From: Neckera pumila
Taxonomy: Eukaryota > Streptophyta > Bryopsida > Hypnales > Neckeraceae
Direction of reading: 5' to 3'
Length of the DNA stretch: 64,000 nt
Assembly (NCBI GenBank): GCA_963969595.1
Contig: OZ018408.1
Location: forward strand, 20,209,823-20,273,822
The position numbers and the translations under genes were made by a program. Numbering within the stretch: the stretch's first letter is position 1; each line of letters begins with the position of its first letter. This document shows, piece after piece, positions 46,080-56,870 of the stretch. Below the pieces are notes generated by a model. It was not told the DNA's origin. It saw only the letters and a list, made by a program, of their open reading frames with translations, and did not search any database.

Positions 46080-47790
46080 CGAGAGCTATGTCAACTTCAG
46101 CTAGTCTGTGTTTGGGAATGGGAGTCTCATCACTGTCTGTTCCCCTTTTCCAAGACTCTCTCCTCCCCCAAGACATGCTGCCGTCCACGACCAGGCAGCT
46201 GGAGTGTGGTGCACTTTTGAGAGGAAATTCACACTCAAGTGGGTGCTTGGGTACCTGCTACTTATTAGGCCCTCCCTGAATGCAGCACTTCTTATACGTT
46301 CTTCTAACTTTTTGTAAGCTTTTGTAAATTTTTTTAGAAGATTTGGAAACAGCATACTTACTTGCATCATCATCACCACTGTAGTGTGCCCTGTGCTGTT
46401 GGCATAGTCAAAAGAAAAGTAAAAGCAATTTTCTAATTTTCTAATTCATAAAAAACTTCAAAATTCAATAAGTTTTCTTCTGTGAGTCGGAACGCCACAA
46501 AACGAAGCCTGTGCACCCCTCCTTGCTGAGGGCTTTCCAAATGTACCAAAAACACCACCAGAGACGTGCGGTTTTGGAGATCTCACTATAAAAAACAAAC
46601 AAAACAAACAAATAGCCTAACTTAAGGTATGGAATTATTATATACCCTAATTATTTGTTTTTTCTTGAGGAATGAATGTGTAATGGAGGAAATACCACTC
46701 AAGGCAAGGTTAGTCCAGTTATTTTTGGTTGTGGCTTGGTCATGGATTCCTCTCGAAAGTGCACAACACTCAAGCTGAAGCTGAATCCCTATAACTTATT
46801 CTCCCCAAATGCTAAACCGTCCTCGTCCTCATGGGATTTTAGGAATTATACAATAGTACCAGTGAACTCTACTGCACTTTTTCCCAAATTGGAGCTCCCC
46901 AAAGTCAACATTGAAGGAACAGTTTCGTATTTCAGGAAAGGTACCAGTTGCATGATTGAAGATATATTTAGGCATTAGCAGTGATATTCCATTTCATTGT
47001 GTCAACAGAGAAAAAGAAAAAGAAAAAAAGATATATATTTAGGCTGCCGGCTGCCGGTATTTAAAGACCTAGTATATAAAAGCCTCCGGAACTTTCGTGG
47101 GTTCGTTGAGTCCGGATGAGGTCCTTGGCCTCGACCTTACCTTAGGCCAAGCTAGGCATATGCTGGTGGCCCTGTGGCCGTGCCAGCAGTGTCTCTTTGA
47201 GTCTGTTTTGCAAGAGGCCCCCGTCGAAGGCACTTGACTCTACTGCTACGCTACCGGCTTACCCCATGCCAGACAAACTAGATTCCAGAGCTGGCTCCTC
47301 CTCTCGAAGTTTGCGACCCGCCTTTGGCTTTCGTTGGGTTTGTTTATCAGACAGACCGAATACTTGTCAACTCTTCCTCCACTCCCAAGGAAAGGGAAAA
47401 GTTGGCCCAAGCCGGCTTGGCTTCAGCTGGCCCTATATCTCCGGACTACAACAAACTATTCGCATCAAGCCTCCGCCACATAATAATTACTCCGGAGTAC
47501 CAAGGGTCAGCTTACATGTATCGGTGGCCGGGCAATTACCCCGGGCTTGCTACGGGCTTGCTACAGGGAAAAAATAGAGTTTGCATTTTCATGTGGATTT
47601 GGTCGGTGGGGAGGGAAACAATAAATAAGTCACACGTATTAGATTCTCTAATCTCCACCAATGAGGTTGCCCACCCCAGCAACACAATTGGTGAAGACAC
47701 TTTTGTCCTCTTGCTTGAATTAGTTGGAAACTTGCCCATTAGGTGAGCATGTAAAAGAGGCCCTAAAGAGAAAGAAAGGGCAAAGTAGCA
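46080..47790. other. GC-richer region, possible gene debris
   Basis: 46080-46300 and 47080-47560 are clearly less AT-rich than the neighbourhood and carry overlapping open frames on both strands, none recognisable. The 47.1-47.5 kb part has a CTCCGGA..ACTCCGGAGTACC texture that looks like former coding sequence. No exon structure could be built. Confidence 0.3.
46676..46978 (+). CDS. Unrecognised 100-codon open frame
   Basis: The translation has balanced composition with five Cys residues, a repeated Pro/Asn/Ser pattern (LKLNPYNLFSPNAKPSSSS) and no AT-driven bias, so it could be an exon or a small gene. No domain is recognised, there is no signal peptide at its own N-terminus, and no promoter or partner exon is evident. 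It is as likely to be a gene fragment as a gene. Confidence 0.25.
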   Translation: MCNGGNTTQGKVSPVIFGCGLVMDSSRKCTTLKLKLNPYNLFSPNAKPSSSSWDFRNYTIVPVNSTALFPKLELPKVNIEGTVSYFRKGTSCMIEDIFRH

Positions 47791-47796
47791 GGCTTC

Positions 47797-48105
47797 ACAA
47801 ATCTCCTCAAGTTCAAAACTCACCCTTATAACATGGAATAGCCAGCAGAGGTTGTCGTTTCCTCTCTAAAGTCCTCATCCAACAAATTCATATCACACAA
47901 ATCTCCTCAAGTTCACAACTCCGTCACCCTCATATCATTTAGTAGCCTTCATAGAAACTGCCTTTTCCTCTCCAAAGTCTTCAGCCACCAAATTCATCCA
48001 CACAAATCTCTTCAAGTTCGTAACTCACCTTCATATCTTTCAGTAGCCTTCATAGAAACTGCCTTTTCCTCTCATGAATCCTCATCCATCAAAAATTCTT
48101 CCACA
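47797..48105. repeat. Minisatellite, three units of about 100 bp
   Basis: Units share ACAAATCTCCTCAAGTTC, AACTCACCTTCATATC, AGTAGCCTTCATAGAAACTG, CCTTTTCCTCTCCAAAG and CATCCACCAAATTCATC. The first unit is the most diverged (AATAGCCAGCAGAGGTTGTC). Confidence 0.75.
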
Positions 48106-48511
48106 CATCATGGAGAATTAATATAAGCTTTAGTATAAGAATAGTGGTAGTGCTCCATATATTTTTACTAATTTTGGGACCAAACAAAAAAATCAACAAA
48201 TAATTGTAAGAAAATTTTTGCTGAAAATCTAAAGAATCCATTATGTCATTAAATCATTTGCCATCAATAAAAAATTTGTGTAAAGAGATAGACGGATTTC
48301 TTCATTGACATTTGTTAGAATGGAGGGTGCGGACGTCATTTTTCTATTGAAATCCATAGTCCATTATGAAGCTTCAAAGGATATGGGATAATTTGAAGAA
48401 GACAGCTTGACAGCTCTGTCATTGTCAAAACGTAAGAAATATGTTTCAAGTAGAATTTCAAACCTTGCTTAGGCATAGTAGAATAACTTTTTTCAAAAAA
48501 CTTCAAATTAA

Positions 48512-49412
48512 CCCCTAAAGGACCAAGTGTTTGTTCAACGGACAAGTGGAATTTTGGGCAGGTACCCACGGGCTGAATTTTTGTCCTGATTTTTTGAAAC
48601 TTTTTTTGAAGATAGGAAAACTGATAAGCTTTGTGGGAATATAATTTTTTTTTCAATCGGTGGCTGGGAAAAAAAGTTATGCCCAAATAAACTCTAAACA
48701 GGGGAGAGCGGGCAACAAAAATAATTTTGCAAAAAATAATTTTTTTTTTTGAATATATTTTTCTCTATTTGGAAAGCTTTGATTTCATTTCAATTCATTT
48801 CAATTGGATTTGTTATGAAAAAGTCATGGACAATCTTATTTTTCGGGCACTTAGAGCATCTTCCTGAAAAAAATAACTTCTAGGATTCATTTCTCAATGC
48901 AATTTTTATAATTTAAAAAAAAAAAATGTTCCAAGTGGTTTAGTTTTTTTGGTAGAACAATCTTACCATTGGGATTAGTGCCTTTAATCCATACAAAAGA
49001 TATTAATATTTTAGATTGTACATACTTCTACTTAACAATTTTTTTAATAGTGAAAATTAAGTTTTTTTGATTTTTTTTTTTTTGCTAGACTCTCAATTCA
49101 ATTCTCCACTTTGAAGACTTAAAGCTCAAAACTCTGTAGTGCAAAAATTTTAAGTTAAAAATGTTCAAAGTAAAAAAATCCAGTCCCACAATGTCATGAA
49201 AAACTTGTTTTTTTCACTTTAAATGCAGATATCTTGCAATCCATGCGGTCAAAAATTCTGAAATTTTTTCCACACATTATAATACTATTTAGGTATAAGA
49301 TCCTACGGTTAGATGTTAAAAAAAAACAATTTTCAAATTTTTTTACTCTCTGCTACAAAAATGGCAGTTTTAAGTGTTTTTTGGCAGAGAAAAGGTCTTG
49401 GTCCTTTAGGGG
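48512..49412 (-). mobile_element. TTAA element, subfamily B, nested in foldback repeat
   Basis: A 901-bp copy in reverse orientation: TTAA 48508-48511, CCCCTAAAGGACCAAGTGTT ... CTTGGTCCTTTAGGGG, TTAA 49413-49416. Inserted in CTTCAAATTAAAAAA of the host's left arm. The mirror arm of the other host copy (13576-13590) preserves the same word with a single TTAA. Confidence 0.9.
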
Positions 49413-49655
49413 TTAAAAAACGTTGGGATATCAAGTTAAATTTCATATCCAAAAATCCATTTGAGATTTCAAGCCTCCAATCAAAATTGATGGACAATTG
49501 ATTGAATCCTTGAAATCTCAAAAGGATTTTTGGATATGAAAGTTAACTTCATTTCAAAACTTTTTTAGTTCAAACTTTTTTGAAAAATGTTATTCTACTA
49601 TGCCTAAATGAGGTCTAAAATTCTAATTCAAATACAATTCCTGCTTTTTACTTAA

Positions 49656-50576
49656 CCCCTAAAGTTTCATGACTATGTTCTCACCAAAAACGCTCCAAAA
49701 CTGCCATTTCTAATACAACTAGCAAATTTTTGGAAAAAAACAATTTTTGACATATGTAACCATAGGATCTTGTAGTATGATATTTTGAAAACATGTGGTA
49801 AAAATTTCAGAAAATTCCACCGTGTGGATCATAAGATATAAGCATTCAAAGTCTTGAAAATCATTTTTTCAATCCTGCGAAAAACCGGGCAGCTGCACTT
49901 TGCAAGCTCACTTTTCAATGAAGAAATGCCGATAAAGGTGGTGCTTCTTTGAATTCAGTTTCCTAAAAAAGTTGTCTATATGCTTGAAAAATTTCACATC
50001 ATTTGGAATTGTACAACATATAGGAAAAAAATAGTAAGTAGAAAGAAGTAGAAATGATTCAAAATACTAAATTGTTAAAATTTTAATCATGGAATTTAAA
50101 AATACCAATCCCAACGGTTGTAATGTTGTAATAATCAATTTACATCCTAGGATTTTTTTTTTTCCAAAAAAATTGAAAATTGAGTTAAATAAACGACTTT
50201 AAAGTTTTTTTTAGAGTAGACAATCCATAACTGCCCGCAAACCAAAAACCCTCATAACTTTTGACTCATTGATTGAAATGGAATGAATCAAAGCTTTTTA
50301 AGTATATATAAATGTAGAGAACCAATTTCAAAAAAAAATTCCGGAAAAAATGATTTTTTCTGATCTGCCCAAACTGCCCGGTTACAAAAAAAAGCAACAT
50401 ATTAGGTTACAACTTTTGACTCGTATTTCAAAATATCATGAAACTTGGTACACATGAAGATACTCCTCGCCCCCACCTTCTATTAAAATTTCAGCCTCAA
50501 ATATGGATTTCTCTAGTCACACGTACCTGCCCAAAATTTCTATACGGCCAAAAAACGCATGTTGGTCCTTTAGGGG
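49656..50576 (+). mobile_element. TTAA element, subfamily A, nested in foldback repeat
   Basis: A 921-bp copy with intact ends: TTAA 49652-49655, CCCCTAAAGTTTCATGACTATG ... TGTTGGTCCTTTAGGGG, TTAA 50577-50580. The host reads TTTTTAC before and CTATGAGCGG after; the empty copy reads TTTTCAC-TTAA-CCATGAGTGG at 13660-13679. Same length as the copy at 18379. Confidence 0.95.
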
Positions 50577-50804
50577 TTAACTATGAGCGGTTGAACTCCT
50601 ACTACTTCTAATTTACATATTGCACATGATTTGTATTACCTCCTACACCCCATATGTATATAAAGAGCTTGTTATTTCCAAATCAATAGACAAATCATAA
50701 ATGGCTTTTGAAGCAAAGTGAGGTATTTCAATTCTAGAATTTATTGTTTCTCAATGAAGTGAATGTTATATTTTTAAAGCTTTATTTTAAAGTATTGAAA
50801 CTTA

Positions 50805-51302
50805 GACCATCTGCAATGCTGTCACGGTACATGGCCCAGTATCGGTATAGCTAATTTTTGAATGCTAAACTATTAGAATTTGAAAATTGTCTTATTAGAA
50901 GTGCATCGGAAAGAACTTGGAGAAGGAACAAAAATATTTAAAACTTGACATTGAACAAGTACTTCAAAAGCAAGGTACAAATCTGAAATTATAGAGGTCT
51001 TAGCAAATCACGGTTATCAAAGCAACATTTGGCCATTGACCTTCTAAAAATCCTCAAATGTGGAGGGTCAATGGCCAAATGTTGCTTTGGTAACCGTGAT
51101 TTGCTAAGACCTCTATAATTTCAGATTTGTACCTTTCTTTTGAAGTACCTGTCCAATGTCTAGTTTTAATTTTTTTTGTTCCTTCTCCAAGTTCTTTCTG
51201 ATGCGCTTCTAATAAGACAATTTTCAAATTCTAAATGTTTAACATTCAAAAGTTAGCTATACCAATACTGGGCCATGTACCGTGACAGCATTGCAGATGG
51301 TC
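50805..51302. mobile_element. 498-bp near-perfect hairpin MITE, TTA duplication
   Basis: Two arms of about 240 bp, nearly identical: GACCATCTGCAATGCTGTCA ... TGACAGCATTGCAGATGGTC, with a loop of about 20-30 bp around 51040-51060. TTA flanks both ends (50802-50804, 51303-51305), as for PIF/Harbinger-type MITEs. Transcription would give a long double-stranded hairpin. It starts 224 bp downstream of the TTAA element ending at 50576. Confidence 0.9.
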
Positions 51303-51305
51303 TTA

Positions 51306-54300
51306 GTTATTTTTCTATTGATCTTAGTGTGCACTGCAATCCAGGCACCCTAGCTAAATTCTATTCAGTTTGTTGATACTTCGTGACGCGTGTCTTTCTG
51401 TTGAGAGGAAGGTAGTACTATTAATTGCCATTGAATGTTATGCTCCAGCCTTGAATTGCTTACATTTTTTTTCTTTTTGGACACAAAAGAAACAATTTGA
51501 TTCCAATGGAAAGAAATGGAACCATTGTGTAATTTATAACGATTGTGAGTATGAAAGCTTAGGGGCTTTTTCTAGTGTCTATATAAAAAGAATAATATAT
51601 GTTATAGTGGTGCACAATTCATGGGCAAGTTGGCATTCAAGATTTTTTATAGTGAAAAGAACCTTGATTCGAGAGAATGCAAAGGATTTTTTCCTTGAAG
51701 TTCAAGTATATTATACATGCTAGGCATAGCAAAAGCTTGTTTCTAGCCAACATAATAAACATATGGAATATAATATAATCTTTCTTTCTTTTTCCTTTGA
51801 AAAAATACAAAATTGTATCATTTCAAAGACAACAATTGTAAAATCGAGATACAATGTCCCATTGGGAAGGTATATAGTGGGACAGAAAAAAATATGATTT
51901 TCTATCTTCTTGCAATGTGAATGGGATTCTTTGTAGGAAGTGGACTTTCATAAATTGAAATTGTTGGGTTGTCTTTGCTACTAAGAAATAGAGCCAACAA
52001 AGCATAATAATTTACATGTTAGTGAGTCTTGTTAAACTTTTCACTTGTTAGTATAAACAAACTCTTACAAACCAAACATTCACTTTCTTGTCATATCTCC
52101 TTTTTTGGAGGCTTCTAGTTCTAATAATTTAGTTTTTCTCTAGAAACAAAAATCATTTAATTTAATTTTTTGTAATTTCATAGAATTTAAAATTAGACTG
52201 TACCTAACTATACCTTGTAGAGTTTTTGAAGTTCAATAAAAGAATATAGTTTATGGAGCTTTGTTTGTTGTTCTCTCAAAAATTGTTCTCATTTGACTAT
52301 CCACTGTGCATTGCAAGCTCCATCTAGAATTTTAAAATAGACAAATGTTTTGAAGTTTTTGAGAAACATTTTCAACTTTCTAATCTTTTACTAATTAAAA
52401 AAATCATTTAAAAAGACATGCACTTCTCTAACCGTGGTATCTTGATTTATCATTGACCTAAATAGAACTTCATGTTCAAATACCTACTAAGCCATGAAGT
52501 CAAATAATCTAAATTTAATTGAATAGTCCACTCAAAATATGAGCTAGAAGAATCCATGGTTACATTCCATCTGTGCAAATAAAAATATATTAGCAAACAA
52601 ATTGTTCAAGTCCCTAGACCTTCCATCCCTTTTTTCAAACATTTCGAGGTGGACTTAACTCCTAAAGAATTTTGTTGATTTTTAATAAATTGTCATAAAA
52701 TAGTATTTATTTAAAACAAAGTGGAGTGGATATATTTTTAATCTCTTGTGCAACATTTAATTGTAGGAATTTGTCCCTAACTTGTATGTTGCTTCTTCAC
52801 TAATTTTCAAAGCTAGCTTTCAAATCTCTCAAAGATTATAATACTCACCATAATACCTATTATTTGAAAAATTTGATAATGTTTTGGAAAATTGAATTTT
52901 AAATCTATGAAATTAGATCCAACAAAAGGAAATTTTCTTTTCATCTTTTAAATAACCATTTTATGGAACAAAATACACGTTTATTGGAAAAACTAAATTT
53001 GATAAATGTAACTTGAAATTGAAGCTTGACAATTACCATAGTGTGAATATTATAGCAAACCAACAAAATTTTGATTTGTCTAAATGTAGGCAATGAGTTT
53101 ATTACAAAGGAGTGTCTTTACTTCCCCACTATGGAAAGATATATGTTAACTCTGACCTATTTTTAGTAATTGATTTTGTGTATTTGTGACCTCTCTTAGC
53201 TAAATCAAGGTCCTTAGTTTCCAACAAGAATTCAAATTTTCCCAATTTTTACCCCTTGCCGTAAATAATGAGTTCATGCTCTCTTTGAAAACCACCACAT
53301 TAAGATATACTAGAACAAATAAATATACCCAAAAATTGAGGGATTTGAAGCTAATAATTGTAACATTAATAAAAACACACATGTAATTTTATCATTTTAA
53401 TCTAAAAACTTACTAGAATTGGAGATTGGGTACAATTTCACAATTCCTCTAAATAATGTAGAATGCTAAAAGACTGAAAAGGTTTGCAAGCACTCATAGA
53501 ATATCATGGAAAAAATGATATATGAAGTTCATTTATTTAATTCAATTCTCAATTTTTAAAACCTAAATCCATAAATTACCAACTTTCTAAGATAATACTG
53601 GCTAATTTCAAGATGTCTAGTTTTGAATAAATGTTCATACATTTGACATTTTCATCCAAAATCTCAATTAAGCTCAAAAGTTAAAATATCTTGAAAATTT
53701 GGGAAATAAAATAAAATAAAAATTGATCAATTTTGCTTTTGGTGAATTAGATTTTAATGGGAACAATTCGTATGCTCTCATGAAGAAAATGAAGCTTCAT
53801 TGATTATTGGTTTATTCTCTCACAAGTTGATTGACCATTTATTTAGGATATATTTTCTACTATTTTATTGCTGCAATTAACTTTTGCATCTTATTTGGCT
53901 CAAAAAGTCCAACATGAACAAACAACTAGTATACATAGAATTTCATTTCATGAATACATTGGTGACACTTCATTTAGTCGACTAGCCCAATTTTACCTCA
54001 AAATTAGACAAATAAGATCGAGATCTAAAAAATATACATATATTAATATAATAACTCCAACTGTAATTTTAAAACATCATATTAATAACAAAAATATCAC
54101 TTGCAATGGATTTTCTAATTTGCAAACATTCGTATTTGCAATAACTGATGTTAAATATAATGAAGTCTTATTACAAATATAATGAAGTCTTAAGTCCAAG
54201 CTGAAAGCAATGGTGAGTCAATTTATTTTTTATTTTTTATTTTTTTAAAAGGTGGGAAGATCATCACTTAAAATGAGAAAATTTATCCCATATAGATAAT

Positions 54301-55010
54301 CAATTCTCCACTCAAAGTCATGCAATCTATTTCAGTTACCCATTTTTATTTGAAATGACGATTAAAAATGATTCAACTCACAAATGACTACTTGTACCTT
54401 CTATAAACAATTGAAGTTTTGGCAAATATCTATCATCTCAATTTTTCGTATGAATTTTGAAACATTTTGAAAGTAGCAAAACATACCGACTTTCTAAATA
54501 TACAATTGTTTTTAAATCAATGAAAGGTAGCAAAATCCTCACTAATCAAAGCAAAATTCTCAAGCCCAAAGAATGAAATCATTACAAATAATAATTAAGA
54601 ATAATAATTTATTTTCTTTCTTAAACAATTTTAACGATCAATACATGAATATCAATTTGATTTTGTTGGCAATCAAGTCATTTTCTTAAAACAAAGAATG
54701 ACTAGAGGTTTTTTGGAATTACAACTATTCAAAGAAGAAGTATTAAATTATTTAGCGAGCATTTTCAATGTTGAAATTGACATGTTTCCATTCCATTTTA
54801 GAACTATTATCAATTTAGGTCTCCTTTCAATATTGTAATTATTCTATTCAATGATTTTTTAAAGAATGAAAATCATATTCTTTTGTATGAAATTTATTTC
54901 CTAAACTTTAAATTTAAGTTTTCAGCATACAAAAAATTCAAATTCAAAATCTATGATGATAAAAATTTAAGTAAAGAAGATTCAAATTTGGATAACTAGT
55001 ATAGAAAGTA
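51306..55010. other. AT-rich intergenic stretch
   Basis: No gene, RNA gene or paired repeat recognised. The longest open frames (51370-51723, 53868-54182, plus strand) have no recognisable domain and AT-driven composition. Confidence 0.4.
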
Positions 55011-55017
55011 AAAAAGG

Positions 55018-55160
55018 TAGTTCTCACTTTAAATGCTACATCTAGCAATTTACTTAGTCAATTATTTTGAATTTTTTTCTACGTATATATATATAATTTT
55101 TTTCCCATGTATTGTCCTATAACCTACTTAATGCAAGATTATATGATTGAATTTGAACAT
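55018..55160 (-). repeat. Decayed core fragment, subfamily B type
   Basis: Plus-strand blocks TTCTCACTTTAAATGCTACA, AGTCAATTATTTTGAATTTT and GCAAGATTATATGATTGAAT follow the block order of the left part of subfamily B elements (23680-23790). They are interrupted by a TATATATA insertion and lack a terminus. The MITE at 55169 follows directly. Confidence 0.45.
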
Positions 55161-55168
55161 AAAACTAA

Positions 55169-55676
55169 GGGACACTTCACACTATAACCAAATGTTGAGA
55201 GGCCATGGATTTCCACCAATCATATTTAAAAAAATCAAGAATTCATCCTCTTGACCCTTCACACTAGAAGGCATAGTCGAAAGGTTATTGCCCTCCAAAC
55301 TGCTTACATTGTAACAACTATCTACTTAATGGTGATAGACTCTCGAAAGAAGTTTGGATTAGCCAAAACAGAGATCCAAACTAACTTATGGTTGAGAGTT
55401 TGTCGAATTTTTTTCCATAAAGAAATAAAAACTTGCCGAGATTTCAACCGTTAGATTGGAGAGGCCCTTTTTTTTATTGGGCTTTGGGCTTTGAGCTTTA
55501 CGCTATGGCTGTCCTAGTGAAGAGGCTGTGGGAGTTCATTGCCAAGGGTTTGAACGTTTAACTTGTCCTTTGGAGACTTCACACTATTTTCAATTCATTT
55601 CTTTGGACTCTCAACTAAGTTTGGCCACTCAATCCTACGGTCTCTCGACTTGGACAGCCAAAGTGTGAAGTGGTCC
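55169..55676. mobile_element. PIF/Harbinger-related MITE, TAA duplication
   Basis: A 508-bp element with ends GGGACACTTCACACTATAACC / GGACAGCCAAAGTGTGAAGTGGTCC and a subterminal GTTGAGAGGCCATGG / GGTCTCTCGAC pair. Flanked by TAA (55166-55168, 55677-55679). The ends match those of the 3.5-kb element at 56557-60055, so it is likely a deletion derivative or relative that the same transposase could use. Additional copies of the end motif lie inside (CCCTTCACACTAGAAGGC near 55256; GGAGACTTCACACTATT near 55571). Confidence 0.8.
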
Positions 55677-55826
55677 TAAATTTGTCCCGTTTCTTCTTTT
55701 TCAATAGTTTAAGAGTGACTGGTTTCCATTGATGAAAGGCATTAGTTGAAAGTGCAAAGCACCTATGTGTTAAATTTTTATGTTATTTTATTTTATTGGA
55801 TAGTTAGTGTTCTTTTTCACACTAAG

Positions 55827-56070
55827 TTTTTTTTTTTTGGAAATCTGGAGTTCATTCCAAGAAGACCAAGAACAACCGGCGAAAAGCCGAGGGCAGAGCC
55901 CTAGAGAAAAATAACATGTTCAACAACCAAGAAGCCACGAAGAATGCTAATCTACATAAGAGACCCACCTTTGAGTTTGTTTAGGTGCCAAGAGATGACC
56001 CTATCTTATCTAGTGCCAAAGAACTGAGTACAGAGCCAAGTATTCTCGAATTTGCAGATGATCTTGTGAC
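55827..56070 (-). mobile_element. 5'-truncated LINE tail
   Basis: On the minus strand the sequence ends GAATGAACTCCAGATTTCC followed by poly(A) (poly-T at 55827-55838). It includes a GCCCTCGGCTTTTCGCCGG hairpin-like 3' region. Flanks TTTTTCACACTAAG (55813-55826) and TTTTTCACTAAGT (56071-56083) look like an imperfect target-site duplication. No reverse-transcriptase coding part remains. Confidence 0.55.
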
Positions 56071-56528
56071 TTTTTCACTAAGTTAGAGATGGCAGTAAGT
56101 TTTGGAGTGATGAATGATTTCCATTGATGCATGGCATTGAAAGTGCAAAGCAACTGAGTGTGTATTATGTTACGGTCATGGCAGACGGACTGCACATTTT
56201 CTTTAATTATGCACGATGAGTCTCCCTGTCCTGTCCTGTCCTCTCCGTCGTTTCCCTTTATTTCCTTTCTCATTGCAAATCAATTGGGGATGTACGTGTT
56301 GCGTCCATTTGATGTGACAACATTCTTTCTGAGCCTGGATTCTGAAATCTGAACAGAACCAGCATGTGTGGTGTCGGTAGCATTATTTGATCATGCATCA
56401 GCCTCAGGCTTGGCTGGAAGTACAGCACCAACTTCTGGAGTAAACAGGATCAGGTCTCATTTCTCCGCCATGGCAGGGGTTGCCAACCAACATGGAGAGC
56501 AACTGCAACTGCACAGGGCAACTCTCTG

Positions 56529-56556
56529 CACAAAATAGTGAAATTAGGTTGCCTCA
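56529..56556 (+). mobile_element. MITE family D, copy 3, left part
   Basis: CACAAAATAGTGAAATTAGG TTGCCTCA: the left terminus of family D, cut by the PIF/Harbinger insertion after TCA. The remainder resumes at 60056. Confidence 0.85.
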
Positions 56557-56772
56557 GGGCCTCTTCACACTATGGCCGTCCAAGTCGAGAGGCCGTGGGA
56601 TTGAGAGTCCAAACTTTTGGTGAGAGTCCGAAGAAATGAGCAATAAATGATAGGTTTTGGAGCCTTTGGCCGGCCATAGTGTGAAGCCTCCAAAGGCCAA
56701 GCCCAAAGTCCAAACCCCATAGCAATGAACTCCCACGGCCTCTCAACTTGGACGGCCATAGTGTGAAGCCTT
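56557..56772. repeat. Inverted repeat at the left end of the PIF/Harbinger element
   Basis: CACACTATGGCCGTCCAAGT, GAGAGGCCGTGGG at 56565-56600 is mirrored by CCCACGGCCTCTCAACTTGG, ACGGCCATAGTGTG at 56731-56767, with another GGCCATAGTGTGAAGCC at about 56671. The left end thus carries three copies of the end motif. It may be a small MITE of the same family inserted or duplicated at the end, or genuine subterminal binding sites. Confidence 0.7.
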
Positions 56773-56870
56773 CAAAGTCCAAACCCATAGCATTTGTATG
56801 GCTTGTATCCATCTCTCTTCACATAAAAACCCATGTAATTTCTGAAATTTTTATCTCACCTTCTCTAATC

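Larger units (their letters stand above)
48290..50770. repeat. Foldback repeat, second copy, carrying two TTAA elements
   Basis: Collinear with 13130-13870 once the two TTAA elements are removed. The left arm (CAAACCTTGCTTAGGCATAG, near 48460) is cut at 48512-49412. The middle (49420-49640) holds the hairpin centre AAATCCATTTGAGATTTCAAG / CTTGAAATCTCAAAAGGATT and the right arm CTACTATGCCTAAATGAGG. The right flank is cut at 49656-50576 and resumes CTATGAGCGGTTG. Confidence 0.8.

Noticed and set aside
48336..48686. 116-codon minus-strand open frame
   Set aside because: It spans the junction of the foldback repeat and a TTAA element, so it cannot be an inherited gene.
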